Shown in pieces: positions 8,135 through 16,311 of a DNA stretch of 64,000 bases. The translations under genes were made by a program, and so were the position numbers. The DNA lies in the NCBI RefSeq assembly GCF_022815725.1, contig NZ_JALGRF010000002.1:930001-994000 (forward strand), read 5' to 3'. Positions within the stretch are counted from its first letter, which is position 1, and every line of letters begins with the position of its first letter. Source of the DNA: Streptomyces sp. APSN-46.1. Its GTDB lineage: Bacteria; Actinomycetota; Actinomycetes; Streptomycetales; Streptomycetaceae. The notes beneath the pieces are model-generated. The model searched no databases and was not told the origin of the DNA. It was given only the letters and a program-made list of their open reading frames with translations.

Positions 8135-8775
8135 TTCCAGGGAGGCCGGATGACAGGGGCCAGGCCTTTCCGCTCTACGTGGTGGTAGTGGCTGCCCTGC
8201 TCTTCGCTGCCCTCGTGTTCTTCGTGTTCGGCCAGGCCGCCGTGGTACGCAGCGACGCCCAAGGGGCGGCGGACGCGGCGGCCCTGGCGGCGGCGCGGGA
8301 AGCTAGGGACAACTTGGACCCGGCCTTGGATCTCGCCATGCTCAAGCCTCAAGACTGGGAGGGCGTCGTCGAGGGGCGGTCCTTCGATTGGTCACGGGCC
8401 TGTGGAGCTGCTGAGGCTTTCGCGCGGCGGAACGATGCGGCGGGGACCTGCAGTCGCTCGATGCTGCGGTTCACCGTCGAGGTGACCACGGACGGCACGG
8501 TGGGGGACTCGGTGGTCCCGGGAACCGAGGGGACGCATGCCAAGGCCAAGGCGGTGGCCGAGATCGTGCCGCGGTGCGAGCTGGGCTTCGCTGCAGACCC
8601 TCCCGGTGCGCCGTCACCTTCGCCGACCGTCGCACCCTCGCCGACAGCCTCCCCCTCGGCTGACCCCGTGGTCTTCAAATGTCGGGGCGGGACAACCGTG
8701 AGGTTCGACCCTCTGAAACCGGATCGCTGGAAAACGTTGGCGCGGAGTCTCTTTGATGTGCGCTTGGCCGGCTGA
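8131..8775 (+). CDS. TadG-like secreted/pseudopilin protein
   Basis: 214 residues. GRPDDRGQAFPLYVVVVAALLFAALVFFVFGQAA shows the short charged start and single membrane helix of TadG/Rv3654c-type proteins, followed by RSDAQGAADAAALAAAREARD typical of that family. Cys residues are present in the external part. Around residues 155-180 there is a Pro/Ser-rich APSPSPTVAPSPTASPS linker. GTG start overlaps the pilin stop (GTGA). Likely envelope-anchored helper of the Tad system. The 3' end overlaps a possible upstream start of the next lipoprotein frame. Confidence 0.75.
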   Translation: MIPGRPDDRGQAFPLYVVVVAALLFAALVFFVFGQAAVVRSDAQGAADAAALAAAREARDNLDPALDLAMLKPQDWEGVVEGRSFDWSRACGAAEAFARRNDAAGTCSRSMLRFTVEVTTDGTVGDSVVPGTEGTHAKAKAVAEIVPRCELGFAADPPGAPSPSPTVAPSPTASPSADPVVFKCRGGTTVRFDPLKPDRWKTLARSLFDVRLAG

Positions 8776-8806
8776 CAAATTGATGAGAGATAAGGAAGCG
8801 GCTTCG

Positions 8807-9394
8807 ATGGGCATGCGGCATAGGGTGAAAGTGCGTGGGGGGGCGGGCGTTGCGATTTCGGCGGCGTTGCTCCTCACCTTGGCCGGATGTGGCGAGGACG
8901 GCCAAGCCAAGACCTCCCCAAGTGCTCCGCCGGTGAAGAGCGCTACGCCCAGCGCAGGATCGCAGCCTCAGGCGAGCAGCAGCCAGCCGTCTGCACCTCC
9001 GCAGATCATCGCGACCGCCAAGGGGGAGGCGGGAATCGTCCTGGACATCAACTCTGCTGCCCGGGATGCCGGAGGCTTCATCACGGTCAGCGGTCAGATC
9101 AAGAACACCGGGGACAAACCCTTTGGCAACACAGCGGCTTGGCGTGGCAACGAACTCAAGGCGAGTGGCGTTTCCATGGCGGGAGTCACGCTGGTCGACA
9201 AGGTGGGCAAGAAGAGGTACTACGTTCTTCGGGACACGGATGGCAGGTGCCTGTGCACCACCGGCGTTGTCATCATCGAGGCAGGTCAGTCAGTGCCCTT
9301 CTTCGCCCAGTTCCCGGCACCTCCCGCGACCACCAGCGAGGTGGAGTTCAACTTCCCCACATTCGCTTCGACCACTCTGAAGATCTCCGGGTGA
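8807..9394 (+). CDS. Lipoprotein of unknown function in pilus locus
   Basis: 195 residues. Signal peptide with lipobox (ALLLTLAGC, Cys ~27), a Ser/Pro/Ala-rich linker, then a compact beta-rich domain (GEAGIVLDINSAARDAGGFITVSGQIKNTG). This looks like a small Ig-like or DUF4352-type fold; fold assignment is inference. The ATG at 8807 is preferred over upstream in-frame starts because AAGGAAG lies eight bases before it. It overlaps no gene and is followed four bases later by the OmpA-domain gene, so both may be exported partners of the pilus machinery. Confidence 0.72.
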   Translation: MGMRHRVKVRGGAGVAISAALLLTLAGCGEDGQAKTSPSAPPVKSATPSAGSQPQASSSQPSAPPQIIATAKGEAGIVLDINSAARDAGGFITVSGQIKNTGDKPFGNTAAWRGNELKASGVSMAGVTLVDKVGKKRYYVLRDTDGRCLCTTGVVIIEAGQSVPFFAQFPAPPATTSEVEFNFPTFASTTLKISG

Positions 9395-9398
9395 CGCC

Positions 9399-10037
9399 AT
9401 GACCAAAAGCCACCGCATCTCCACCGCGACCCTGGTCGCCGGGCTTGTCATAGCTGGTGCCCACCTTGTCGGCGCGACCAGCGCCCACGCCGATGACGTG
9501 AAGCCCTCAATCCCCCCCGGCACCGAGCCATCCGCGTCACCGCCAGTGGCGATCGACTCCAACGCCCCCGGGCTCAAGATCCCCCAGGGAGGAACGCTCG
9601 CGCCCGTCAAGGTGTTGGACATCGCCGAGGTCGTCGAAGACCTCGGCGGGGAGCAGCGGCGGCAGGAGACCAACCAGACCGTCATGATGGCGCTGCAGTC
9701 CGAGGTGCTCTTCCCCGAGAACAGCGCCGTCTTCAACGCCCAGGCCGCCGCGCGGATACAGGCCATCGGGCAGGAGATCAACACTCAGAAAGCCACCCGC
9801 ATCCGCGTCTTCGGGTTCACCGACGACCAGGGCAGCTACGAGCACGGCAAGGAGCTCTCCAAGCAGCGCGCCGACGCCGTGCAGGCCGAGCTCGCCAAGA
9901 CCGTGACGAACCCCTCCGTCACCTACGACGTCCGCGGTTACAGCGAGGACTACCCGATCGCCGACAACAGCACCGACGAAGGCCGCAAGAAGAACCGCCG
10001 CGTGGAGATCACCTTCCCCCGCAGCGTCGGCAACTGA
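9399..10037 (+). CDS. Secreted OmpA-family C-terminal domain protein
   Basis: 212 residues. Cleavable signal peptide ending near ATSAHA, then a ~50-residue linker. An OmpA/MotB-like peptidoglycan-binding domain follows (residues ~95-207): [40 protein letters not shown] and [13 protein letters not shown]. The usual NxxLSxxRAxxV motif is represented by [12 protein letters not shown]. In Gram-positives such domains attach envelope machines to the wall. As last gene of the Tad locus it could anchor the pilus base; that role is inferred. It converges on the TetR gene with only 20 bases between stops. Confidence 0.82.
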   Translation: MTKSHRISTATLVAGLVIAGAHLVGATSAHADDVKPSIPPGTEPSASPPVAIDSNAPGLKIPQGGTLAPVKVLDIAEVVEDLGGEQRRQETNQTVMMALQSEVLFPENSAVFNAQAAARIQAIGQEINTQKATRIRVFGFTDDQGSYEHGKELSKQRADAVQAELAKTVTNPSVTYDVRGYSEDYPIADNSTDEGRKKNRRVEITFPRSVGN

Positions 10038-10057
10038 CGGTCCCGCCCGGCCCCGGG

Positions 10058-10624
10058 TCAGCGCAGCAGCGCGTACGCCGCCTCCCGGGCCCGGCGGGCC
10101 GGGGCCGAGGCCGAGGCCGTCGGGCCCGGGGTGAGGGCGGCCACCACCGTCGCGCCCTCGACCAGGATCAGCAGCTGGTCGGCCAGCTCCGGTCGGCCCG
10201 GGCCGGCCACCTCCGCCAGCAGCGCCCGCAGCTCCGCCTTGTGCCGGCGTACGACGTCCAGCACCCCGGCCGGCCCACCGGCCCCCAGCTCCCCGTACGC
10301 GTTCAGGAACGCGCACCCCCGGAAGTCAGGCTCCGCGAACCACCGCTCCAGCCAGTCGAAGACGGCCCCCACCGGATCGGTCTCCCCGGACACCCCGGCC
10401 TCCCCGGCCACCGCGCCCCGCAGGCTCGCCATCCACCGCGCGTCCCGCCGCTCCAGGTACGCCGTGACCAGCGCCTCCTTCGCCGGGAAGAGCCGGTACA
10501 GCCGCTTCAGCGGCACCCCCGACTCCGCGCGGATGCGGTCCATCCCGACGGCCTGGATGCCCTCGGCGTAGAACAGCGTCTCCGCCGCGTCCAGGAGCCG
10601 GGTGCGGGCCTCTTCGTCGTCCAT
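10058..10624 (-). CDS. TetR-family transcriptional regulator
   Basis: 188 residues. N-terminal helix-turn-helix [47 protein letters not shown] (residues ~6-55) with a divergent effector-binding region. Start is the ATG at 10624 (MDDEEAR). It is divergent from an NTF2-like gene, and the 93-bp gap holds two identical perfect 16-bp palindromes, surely the operators. Likely autoregulates and represses the adjacent gene. Inducer unknown. Confidence 0.88.
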   Translation of the reverse strand: MDDEEARTRLLDAAETLFYAEGIQAVGMDRIRAESGVPLKRLYRLFPAKEALVTAYLERRDARWMASLRGAVAGEAGVSGETDPVGAVFDWLERWFAEPDFRGCAFLNAYGELGAGGPAGVLDVVRRHKAELRALLAEVAGPGRPELADQLLILVEGATVVAALTPGPTASASAPARRAREAAYALLR

Positions 10625-10656
10625 GACGGCAGCGTAGCCCAGCATCCCCTTGCGTG

Positions 10657-10672
10657 GAGAACGATCGTTCTC
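10657..10672. promoter_or_regulatory. TetR operator palindrome 1
   Basis: Perfect 16-bp palindrome GAGAACGATCGTTCTC in the TetR/NTF2-like divergent gap. Its centre is 25 bp from the centre of the identical palindrome at 10682-10697. Two dimers on nearly the same DNA face are plausible. Confidence 0.8.
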
Positions 10673-10680
10673 ATACTCTT

Positions 10681-10698
10681 CGAGAACGATCGTTCTCG
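10681..10698. promoter_or_regulatory. TetR operator palindrome 2
   Basis: Perfect 18-bp palindrome CGAGAACGATCGTTCTCG, whose inner 16 bases repeat operator 1 exactly. It ends 19 bases before the ATG of the downstream gene, so occupancy would block its transcription. Confidence 0.8.
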
Positions 10699-10717
10699 CG
10701 ACCGAGAGGTGACCGCC

Positions 10718-11143
10718 ATGCGACTGCCCGACCCCGTACGCCCGCCCCTGCCGCCCTTCACCGAGGAGTCCGCCCGCGCCAAGGTCCAGGCCGCCGAGGA
10801 CGCCTGGAACACCCGCGACCCCGAGCGCGTCGCCCTCGCTTACACGGAGGACTCCGTCTGGCGCAACCGCGACCGCTTCCTCACCGGCCGCGCCGAGATC
10901 CGCGCCTTCCTCGCCGAAAAGTGGCGGCGCGAGCTCGACTACCGGCTGCGCAAGGAGCTCTGGGCGTACACCGGCAACCGCATCTCCGTCCGCTTCGAGT
11001 ACGAGTGGCACGACACCTCCGGCCAGTGGTGGCGCAGCCACGGCAACGAGCAGTGGGAGTTCGCCGACAACGGCCTGATGCGCCGCCGCGAAGCCAGCAT
11101 CAACGACGTCCCGATCACCGCCGCGGACCGCCGGCTCGGCTGA
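10718..11143 (+). CDS. NTF2-like (DUF1348-type) protein
   Basis: 141-residue cytoplasmic protein with the conserved pattern of the DUF1348 branch of the SnoaL/NTF2 fold: [26 protein letters not shown], an [20 protein letters not shown] block, [24 protein letters not shown] and the terminal [11 protein letters not shown]. Function in the family is not established; some members are small-molecule enzymes. ATG preceded by GAGAGGTGA. Expected to be controlled by the divergent TetR protein through the two palindromes. Confidence 0.85.
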   Translation: MRLPDPVRPPLPPFTEESARAKVQAAEDAWNTRDPERVALAYTEDSVWRNRDRFLTGRAEIRAFLAEKWRRELDYRLRKELWAYTGNRISVRFEYEWHDTSGQWWRSHGNEQWEFADNGLMRRREASINDVPITAADRRLG

Positions 11144-11253
11144 CCTGGACGGGCTACGGGGCGGCGCCCGGCGGGTGGCCCGCCCCGGCCCGCGGTATGT
11201 GTCCGGTGGACGGACGGTCGGTCGGTACACCGGTGAGCAGACGGAGGCCAGGC

Positions 11254-12072
11254 ATGCCAAGGGCCCGCTTGAACGGCGTCGAGCTCTTCTACGAGGTCCA
11301 CGGCGCGGGCGACCCGCTGGTCCTGGTCCACGGCTCCTGGAGCGACCACCTCGGCTGGCAGGGCGTCCTGCCCCGCCTCGCCCGCTCGTTCGAGGTCCTC
11401 GTCTACGACCGCCGCGGACACAGCCGGAGCGAGCGACCGCCGGGCCAGGGCAGCCGTACCGAGGACGAGGACGACCTCGCGGCGATCATCGAGATGCTCG
11501 GCGCGCCGGCCCACGTCGCCGGGAACTCCTTCGGCGCCTCCACCGCGCTCGGCCTCGCCGCTCGCCGCCCCGAGCTGCTGCGCACCCTCACCGCCCACGA
11601 GCCGCCGCTCATGGGCATCGTGGCCGACGACCCGGAATTGCGACCGCTGATGCGGGCCACCCAGGGCAGCATCGAGGGCGTCCTCGCCTCCCTGCGCGCG
11701 GGCGACGAGCGGGCCGGGGCGCGCCGCTTCGTCGAGGAGGTCGCCTTCGGCCCCGGCGCGTGGGACGCGCTGCCGGAGCCGATCCGCCAGACCTTCGCCG
11801 CCAACGCCCCCACCTTCGCCGACGAACAGGCGGACCCGGGCTGGAACACGGTGGACCTCGACCGCCTGTCGTCCCACTACACCGGCCCGGCGCTCCTGAC
11901 CACAGGCACCGAGAGCCCGCCCTGGTTCCCCGTCATCATCGACAGGCTCTCCGCCGCCCTCCCCCAGGCGCGGGTACGCACCCTGGACGGGGCCGGACAC
12001 GTCCCACACCTCACCCACCCCGACCGCTACGCCGAAAACCTCACCGGCTTCATCGCGTCCGCCGCGTCGTAG
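11254..12072 (+). CDS. Alpha/beta hydrolase
   Basis: 272 residues. Alpha/beta hydrolase fold with oxyanion-hole motif VHGSWSDHLGW, nucleophile elbow GNSFGAS (Ser92) and catalytic His in GAGHVPHLTHP. An acidic triad member probably lies in the TGTESPPW region. Substrate cannot be read from sequence; haloperoxidase-like or esterase members look similar. ATG at 11254 follows GGAGG (ACGGAGGCCAGGC). Separated by 110 bases from the NTF2-like gene, so it may share or have its own promoter. Confidence 0.85.
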   Translation: MPRARLNGVELFYEVHGAGDPLVLVHGSWSDHLGWQGVLPRLARSFEVLVYDRRGHSRSERPPGQGSRTEDEDDLAAIIEMLGAPAHVAGNSFGASTALGLAARRPELLRTLTAHEPPLMGIVADDPELRPLMRATQGSIEGVLASLRAGDERAGARRFVEEVAFGPGAWDALPEPIRQTFAANAPTFADEQADPGWNTVDLDRLSSHYTGPALLTTGTESPPWFPVIIDRLSAALPQARVRTLDGAGHVPHLTHPDRYAENLTGFIASAAS

Positions 12073-12254
12073 GCACCGTTCAAGTCCGGGCGGACCGCGG
12101 CCCATGACGGGCGGCGCCGATCCGGGCCCAGCGTGCAGGCCCGCGGGACACTCGTTCCGCGACCGAGGCGGGCCCTCAGTTCGGGCTGGGCTTTAGCCCT
12201 GGGTTGCCGGGAGACGCTATCGCGACATCGTGACAAATGGTCGGCGATTCGATT

Positions 12255-12890
12255 TCATTGCGAAGAGCTCGAGGGAATTGCGTTGTCCGATGCTTTCGCT
12301 CGGTCCGCGATCTGCTCTCGCGTCTTTTGTTCTCCAATAACGATCCGTGTGGCCGATGGGCCGTGCGGTATTCGCATCACTGACGCATGGCCGCGCGCAT
12401 TCATCGGGGCATCGGGTTCGCCTGGCGTGTATTCGATCACTATGGCATTCGTGCCACAATGCATGGATGCCCATTTTGTAGAGCTTCCAGCACCGGAAGC
12501 GCTGTTATATGGACCGGCGGGATAGGGATTGGTACCATCATCTCCCCTCGCGAAATGCGACACGAGATGAATATCGTTCACCTTGGGGTCTGCCTTAGAG
12601 GTGATCAAGAGGCCGCAGGAATCGCCGTTTATGTACGCGATAATTCGCCGCTGGCTGCTATCTAGCTCGGCGAGGATCCTGAGGGAGCCGGCCGAGGCTT
12701 CTTCGAAATCGTTCAGCGGATCGTCGGATACGCCAATCGATTCAAGTTCGTTTAGCGGGGTGAATCTGATGGCACTTTTGGTGGGGTTGACATCCGGCGT
12801 GACGCTATCCTCGCACCCAGTAAGCGCAAAAATGAAGGCAGCCGCTAAGGCTAAGGGTCGAATTTTCCAAGCCACGCGGCCGCACCTCAT
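12255..12890 (-). CDS. Hypothetical lipoprotein in low-GC patch
   Basis: 211 residues. A basic start and hydrophobic stretch end in the lipobox IFALTGC (Cys ~26), so it is probably membrane-anchored outside the cell. The mature part has no motif I recognise; it contains three Cys (GDSCGLL, SMHCGTN). Codons are clearly less GC-rich than in neighbouring genes (for example ATT, TCG, GAA, AAA codons), which suggests acquisition from elsewhere. Start ATG at 12890; 24 bases separate it from the stop of the upstream secreted protein gene on the same strand. Confidence 0.65.
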   Translation of the reverse strand: MRCGRVAWKIRPLALAAAFIFALTGCEDSVTPDVNPTKSAIRFTPLNELESIGVSDDPLNDFEEASAGSLRILAELDSSQRRIIAYINGDSCGLLITSKADPKVNDIHLVSHFARGDDGTNPYPAGPYNSASGAGSSTKWASMHCGTNAIVIEYTPGEPDAPMNARGHASVMRIPHGPSATRIVIGEQKTREQIADRAKASDNAIPSSSSQ

Positions 12891-12914
12891 CCTTTTCGAA
12901 TTCTCAGCGGATCA

Positions 12915-13571
12915 TCATCGCAGCCACTGATTAAAGCAGACGCCTACAGGCTTGTAGGCGTACACCTTCTTCCCTGTGGGGAACCGACCGCCGGCTCCTG
13001 ACCAGGCGTCACCTACGAACACATCGTACAGCGGGAAGGCTTGGACGGTCCCAAACTTGCCACTGGGAACCTCGTAGCGCGTCTCGTTCTTGACGCTGTA
13101 GGTATTAGTGACGCTCCATCCCATGCCGGCGGAGATGTACTTCAGGTCGACGTTCACCTCCTTGGTGACGGTCGCAGCGACGCTCTTTTCAACCGACAGG
13201 ACGAGGGTGGTCTTGCCCTGCCCGCTCGTCTGCTGGATCACGTTAGTGCCACACGACTGGCTTATCCAGTGTGCGTTTTTAATCGCGTAGTAATCCGTCG
13301 TCCCCGCAGGTGCCGGAGACACTGGGGCGACGTTCTGCGCTAACTCGCTGCGGGTTTCAGTCGCCCCGGCGTTCCGCTTGACCACGGTGTTCGGGCCAGG
13401 TGTGAAAAACTTGCCATCTGCGGAGAGCGAACTTGCGGGAATGCTTACCGGGCCCTCGCTTGCGTGGGACACCCCGGCACCTGCGGTTGCCACCAACGCG
13501 ACCGCAGAGCCTGTCGCGATGAGAGTCACAGCGATTTCCCGCCGCCACGTCCAAAATTGTGCGTTCTTCAC
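12915..13571 (-). CDS. Secreted protein of unknown function
   Basis: 218 residues if started at the GTG at 13571, which has GGGAG five bases upstream. An in-frame ATG at 13733 would add an unlikely 54-residue Ser/Arg-rich leader. Signal peptide runs to about SHAS (residues ~1-37). The mature protein carries a Cys pair (QSCGTNVIQQ and VGVCFNQWLR) and alternating beta-like stretches (TKEVNVDLKYISAGMGWSVTNTYSVKNETRYEVP) that suggest a beta-rich fold. No enzymatic motif seen. With the lipoprotein downstream it forms a small low-GC exported pair. Confidence 0.65.
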   Translation of the reverse strand: MKNAQFWTWRREIAVTLIATGSAVALVATAGAGVSHASEGPVSIPASSLSADGKFFTPGPNTVVKRNAGATETRSELAQNVAPVSPAPAGTTDYYAIKNAHWISQSCGTNVIQQTSGQGKTTLVLSVEKSVAATVTKEVNVDLKYISAGMGWSVTNTYSVKNETRYEVPSGKFGTVQAFPLYDVFVGDAWSGAGGRFPTGKKVYAYKPVGVCFNQWLR

Positions 13572-13733
13572 GATCGCTCCCAAATCAGTTGTTGCGAATG
13601 CGCCCGCCTCCGCATTGAGCAAGCGGGGAGATGTGCGGGCTCGCCGACTTCTTGAGTTTGTTCGGTTCGCCGCTTTGTGATCAACCGATTTAGCCAAGCT
13701 GTGCCCCAGATCACACAGGAATCTCAGATGCAC

Positions 13734-13875
13734 CTCAAGTAACTAGCTATATGAGTAATTCAAGCCAGCCCCCTACGCCTTTGGGCCGAGCAGGCCAGAA
13801 TTGGCACCGTCACTCACCCCGGAATTTCCAAGTGAAAATACAACCGCCGAGACCGCCGAGACGGCTGAATCCCAG
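13734..13875. other. AT-richer spacer upstream of the secreted protein gene
   Basis: Low-GC stretch (contains AACTAGCTATATGAGTAATT) between the secreted-protein gene and the transposase remnant. No convincing open frame. Probably holds the promoter of the minus-strand pair and marks one border of the acquired patch. Confidence 0.4.
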
Positions 13876-14010
13876 ATGGGGAAGGCTGTGAACGGCCAGC
13901 TCATCGACGAGGTGGACGAGCCCAGGCGGCCATCAGCTGACGGGCGACGGCGGGCTGCTGCAGCAGTTGGCCAAGCGGCTGATGGAGGCCACCCCGGCCG
14001 ATCCTCCGGC
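13876..14010 (+). pseudogene. IS256-family transposase N-terminal remnant, frameshifted
   Basis: One frame gives MGKAVNGQLIDEVDEPRRP and a second frame continues GGHQLTGDGGLLQQLAKRLMEA. Together they resemble the start of IS256-type transposases (VNGQLIDEL... QLTGDGGLLQQLTKRLLE). The similarity stops abruptly near 14000, so only ~45 codons survive, in two frames. Fits an insertion-sequence scar next to the low-GC patch. The longer nominal frame over this stretch (13801-14148) is not a credible gene. Confidence 0.55.
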
Positions 14011-14163
14011 GTTGGCCTGGACGGGGGTACCGACCCGCCGCTGTGCCGCCACCCCGCCCACCCGGAGGGCCTGGCGGGCTTCGCGCTGACGGTGGTTGCT
14101 TGCGACCTGGCCTTCCTCTCGGGGACACTCGACCGGCGGACGGTCTGACGGGAGCGAGTTCAC

Positions 14164-15030
14164 GTGCTGACAGCCACTTGCCTGCTGGGCGGAGAGGGGA
14201 TCACGGACCGGGTCACCCGCGGGCATGACGCGGACCGGTTCGTGGAACTCGGATCCCTGAGCAAGGTGATGACCGGAACCATCCTGATGGGGCTCGCCGG
14301 AAGGGGGGTGACCGGCCTCGACACCCCCCTTGAGGACTGCCTCGCCGAGGTGCCCCCCGGTACCGGGATCACCCTGCGCCACCTCGCCGAGCACACATCG
14401 GGCCTGCCGCGCCTGCCACCTGGCGACACCGGCCCCGCCGACGACCCGTACCTCGACTTCACCGAGGCCGCGCTCGGCGTGCTGCTGCGTGACCTGGAGC
14501 GGGTGGTGACGGCGCGTCCCGGGGCGACGGAGTACTCCAACCTCGGGTACGCGGTGCTCGGACGGGCGCTGACCGCGGTGTCGGGATGTACGTACCAGCA
14601 ACTGGTCGACGCATACGTGCTGGAACCCCTGGGCCTGCCACCGGGCGCGGCCACGGCGGTCCCCCCGGCCGACCGGCGCCTGGTGGCGCGCACCCTGTTC
14701 GGCCGTCCCCGTGCGATCTGGACCCTGACCGGGCCGATGCTGCCTTCCGGCGGCCTGTGGTCCACCCCCAGGACCATGGCCGCCATCCTGGTCGGCCTGC
14801 TCGTCGAGCGCAGGCTCGGCCCGCCGGCACCCACGTGGCAACGGGGTAACGCCTCGCTGTGGCACAACGGCGCCACGCGCGCCGCGTCTGCCGTCGCGGT
14901 GGCGCACGACGACGGCCGCTGGCTCCTGCTCCACCGCCTGAACGGCGACCCCGCACGGACCGACCGCATGGCGTTCGAGGCCTTCGCGGCCTCGGAACCG
15001 CCCGCCGCCGGTCAGTCCGTCAGGAGGTGA
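14164..15030 (+). CDS. Serine hydrolase, beta-lactamase/DD-peptidase-like
   Basis: 288 residues. Class C beta-lactamase-like fold with SxxK at Ser31-Lys34 (ELGSLSKVMTG), LRHLAEHTSGLPRLP, YSN in TEYSNLGYAVLG, and a late WHNGAT motif in place of HTG. The N-terminus before SxxK is only 30 residues, shorter than usual, and there is no signal peptide, so the enzyme may be intracellular or its 5' end may have been lost when the neighbouring IS scar formed. GTG start preceded by GGGAGCG. The last 19 bases overlap the convergent small gene at 15012. Confidence 0.8.
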   Translation: MLTATCLLGGEGITDRVTRGHDADRFVELGSLSKVMTGTILMGLAGRGVTGLDTPLEDCLAEVPPGTGITLRHLAEHTSGLPRLPPGDTGPADDPYLDFTEAALGVLLRDLERVVTARPGATEYSNLGYAVLGRALTAVSGCTYQQLVDAYVLEPLGLPPGAATAVPPADRRLVARTLFGRPRAIWTLTGPMLPSGGLWSTPRTMAAILVGLLVERRLGPPAPTWQRGNASLWHNGATRAASAVAVAHDDGRWLLLHRLNGDPARTDRMAFEAFAASEPPAAGQSVRR

Positions 15031-15209
15031 TCGGCCTTGCCGGCCTTGATGTCCCGGATCAGCTGGCGCAGGGCGTCCGTGGAGTCGGTGAGGTACGAGG
15101 CCTCCGCGCCCGCGACGGCGATGTAGCTGTTGCCGTCCCCGTCCACCCCGATCCGGTAGCAGGAGTTTCCTTCACCGCAGAACGGCTCTTCCCACGTTAC
15201 GGAGGTCAT
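15012..15209 (-). CDS. Small acidic partner protein (DUF397-position)
   Basis: 65 residues: TSVTWEEPFCGEGNSCYRIGVDGDGNSYIAVAG and a C-terminal helix ALRQLIRDIKAGKADHLL. It sits directly downstream of an XRE/DUF5753 regulator, where DUF397 proteins usually sit, and shares the Cys-containing beta start with them but lacks the canonical SYS...CVEVA pattern. ATG at 15209 with AAAGGGGAG upstream; a GTG at 15224 overlapping the XRE stop is the alternative. Likely the regulator's partner. Confidence 0.7.
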   Translation of the reverse strand: MTSVTWEEPFCGEGNSCYRIGVDGDGNSYIAVAGAEASYLTDSTDALRQLIRDIKAGKADHLLTD

Positions 15210-15220
15210 GGTCTCCCCTT

Positions 15221-16072
15221 TCACAGCTGGTTTGCGACGGTGTGGATGAAGTCCCGAGAGTCCCGAGGGGACAGCGCCATTTTCTCCATCAGGTCGAAAT
15301 GGGCCCGGTACTTGGCGAGTTGTCTTTCGGTGTGCAGGAAGTCAGGTCCGTGCGAGTTGTCCACCTGCACGGTGTCGAGCTGGGTTGTCGGCCCCTCGGC
15401 GTAGAGCACGGTCTGGCCTGCGCCCGGGAAGCCGCCCGCATCGAACGGGAGGACGAGTACCGTCACATTGTCCTGCTCGGACCGATTGAGCAAGTGGTTC
15501 AGCTGCGCGCGCAGTACGGTGCGACCGCCGAACTGCATGCGCAGGGCGGCCTCGTGCACGATGGCGACGAAGTCGCGCCCGTTCTCCCCGTCCAGCACTT
15601 GCTGGCGCTCGACGCGCAGTGCCAGCCGCAACGCGACCTCATGTTCCGGCAGAGCGGGGATGACCATCCGGAACACCGCGAGGGCGTGGTCGGAGGTCTG
15701 GAGAAGCCCGGGCATGTGAACGGAGTAGGCACCCCGCATGCGGGTGCTGTGTGTCTCCAGTTCGGCGATGTCCAGGAATCCCTGGGGCAGTTGGCCGCGG
15801 TAGCGATCCCACCACCTGCGCCCGACGGGCTGGGCCATCTCCGTCAGCCCGGCGATGTACTGCTCATCGGTCACCTCGCAGTTGCATGCCAGCGTCCGTA
15901 GCCGTTCGGCCGTGATGGCGCGTGTGCCGGACTCCATGGCGGATACGGCGCCTCGGTCCACACCCAGGAGGCCGGCCGCGAACTCGGCCGAGATGCCTGC
16001 CGATGTGCGCATCCTGCGCAGCTCGTGTCCCAGCCTCTTCTGACGCTCTGTGGGAGCTGTCCTAGCGGTCAT
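15221..16072 (-). CDS. XRE-family regulator with DUF5753 domain
   Basis: 283 residues. N-terminal helix-turn-helix LGHELRRMRTSAGISAEFAAGLLGVDRGAVSAMESGTRAITAERL (~14-58), then the DUF5753 domain marked by MPGLLQTSDHALAVFRMV, EAALRMQFGGRTVLRAQLNHLL and VTVLVLPFDAGGFPGAGQT. In Streptomyces these act with DUF397 small proteins and HATPase-like proteins, as in the BldB/AbaA/WhiJ-type families. Divergent from the HATPase-like gene across a ~240-bp gap. Confidence 0.88.
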   Translation of the reverse strand: MTARTAPTERQKRLGHELRRMRTSAGISAEFAAGLLGVDRGAVSAMESGTRAITAERLRTLACNCEVTDEQYIAGLTEMAQPVGRRWWDRYRGQLPQGFLDIAELETHSTRMRGAYSVHMPGLLQTSDHALAVFRMVIPALPEHEVALRLALRVERQQVLDGENGRDFVAIVHEAALRMQFGGRTVLRAQLNHLLNRSEQDNVTVLVLPFDAGGFPGAGQTVLYAEGPTTQLDTVQVDNSHGPDFLHTERQLAKYRAHFDLMEKMALSPRDSRDFIHTVANQL

Positions 16073-16311
16073 GGTGTGCAGTCTCGCGCGTACGCGCCCC
16101 CTCCGGCCACGGGCGGCAGAGTTCTCCCGCTACCCGGGCCAAAATCTGCCCACCGGCGCTACATTAGGTAATGCACCGCTCACGCAGGGGAGTTGAAGTG
16201 CATCGCCGCAGCATGCCTCGGCCTCGGCGACGAGCCACGCTCCCATCTCCGCGTCAGCCACCCGTGCGCGTCGAACTCACCGCTGCCACCACCGACCTCA
16301 GGGAGTCCGCG

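Noticed and set aside
12133..12665. Short plus-strand frames over the low-GC patch
   Set aside because: They are antisense to the lipoprotein gene, which has a clear lipobox and start.
13801..14148. 115-codon plus-strand frame
   Set aside because: TTG start, no coherent family, and it crosses the frameshifted IS256 remnant, which explains the sequence better.
16171..16311. Longer N-terminus for the HATPase-like gene
   Set aside because: The added 47 residues are Arg/Pro-rich and unlike the family; ATG 16312 has a better ribosome binding site.
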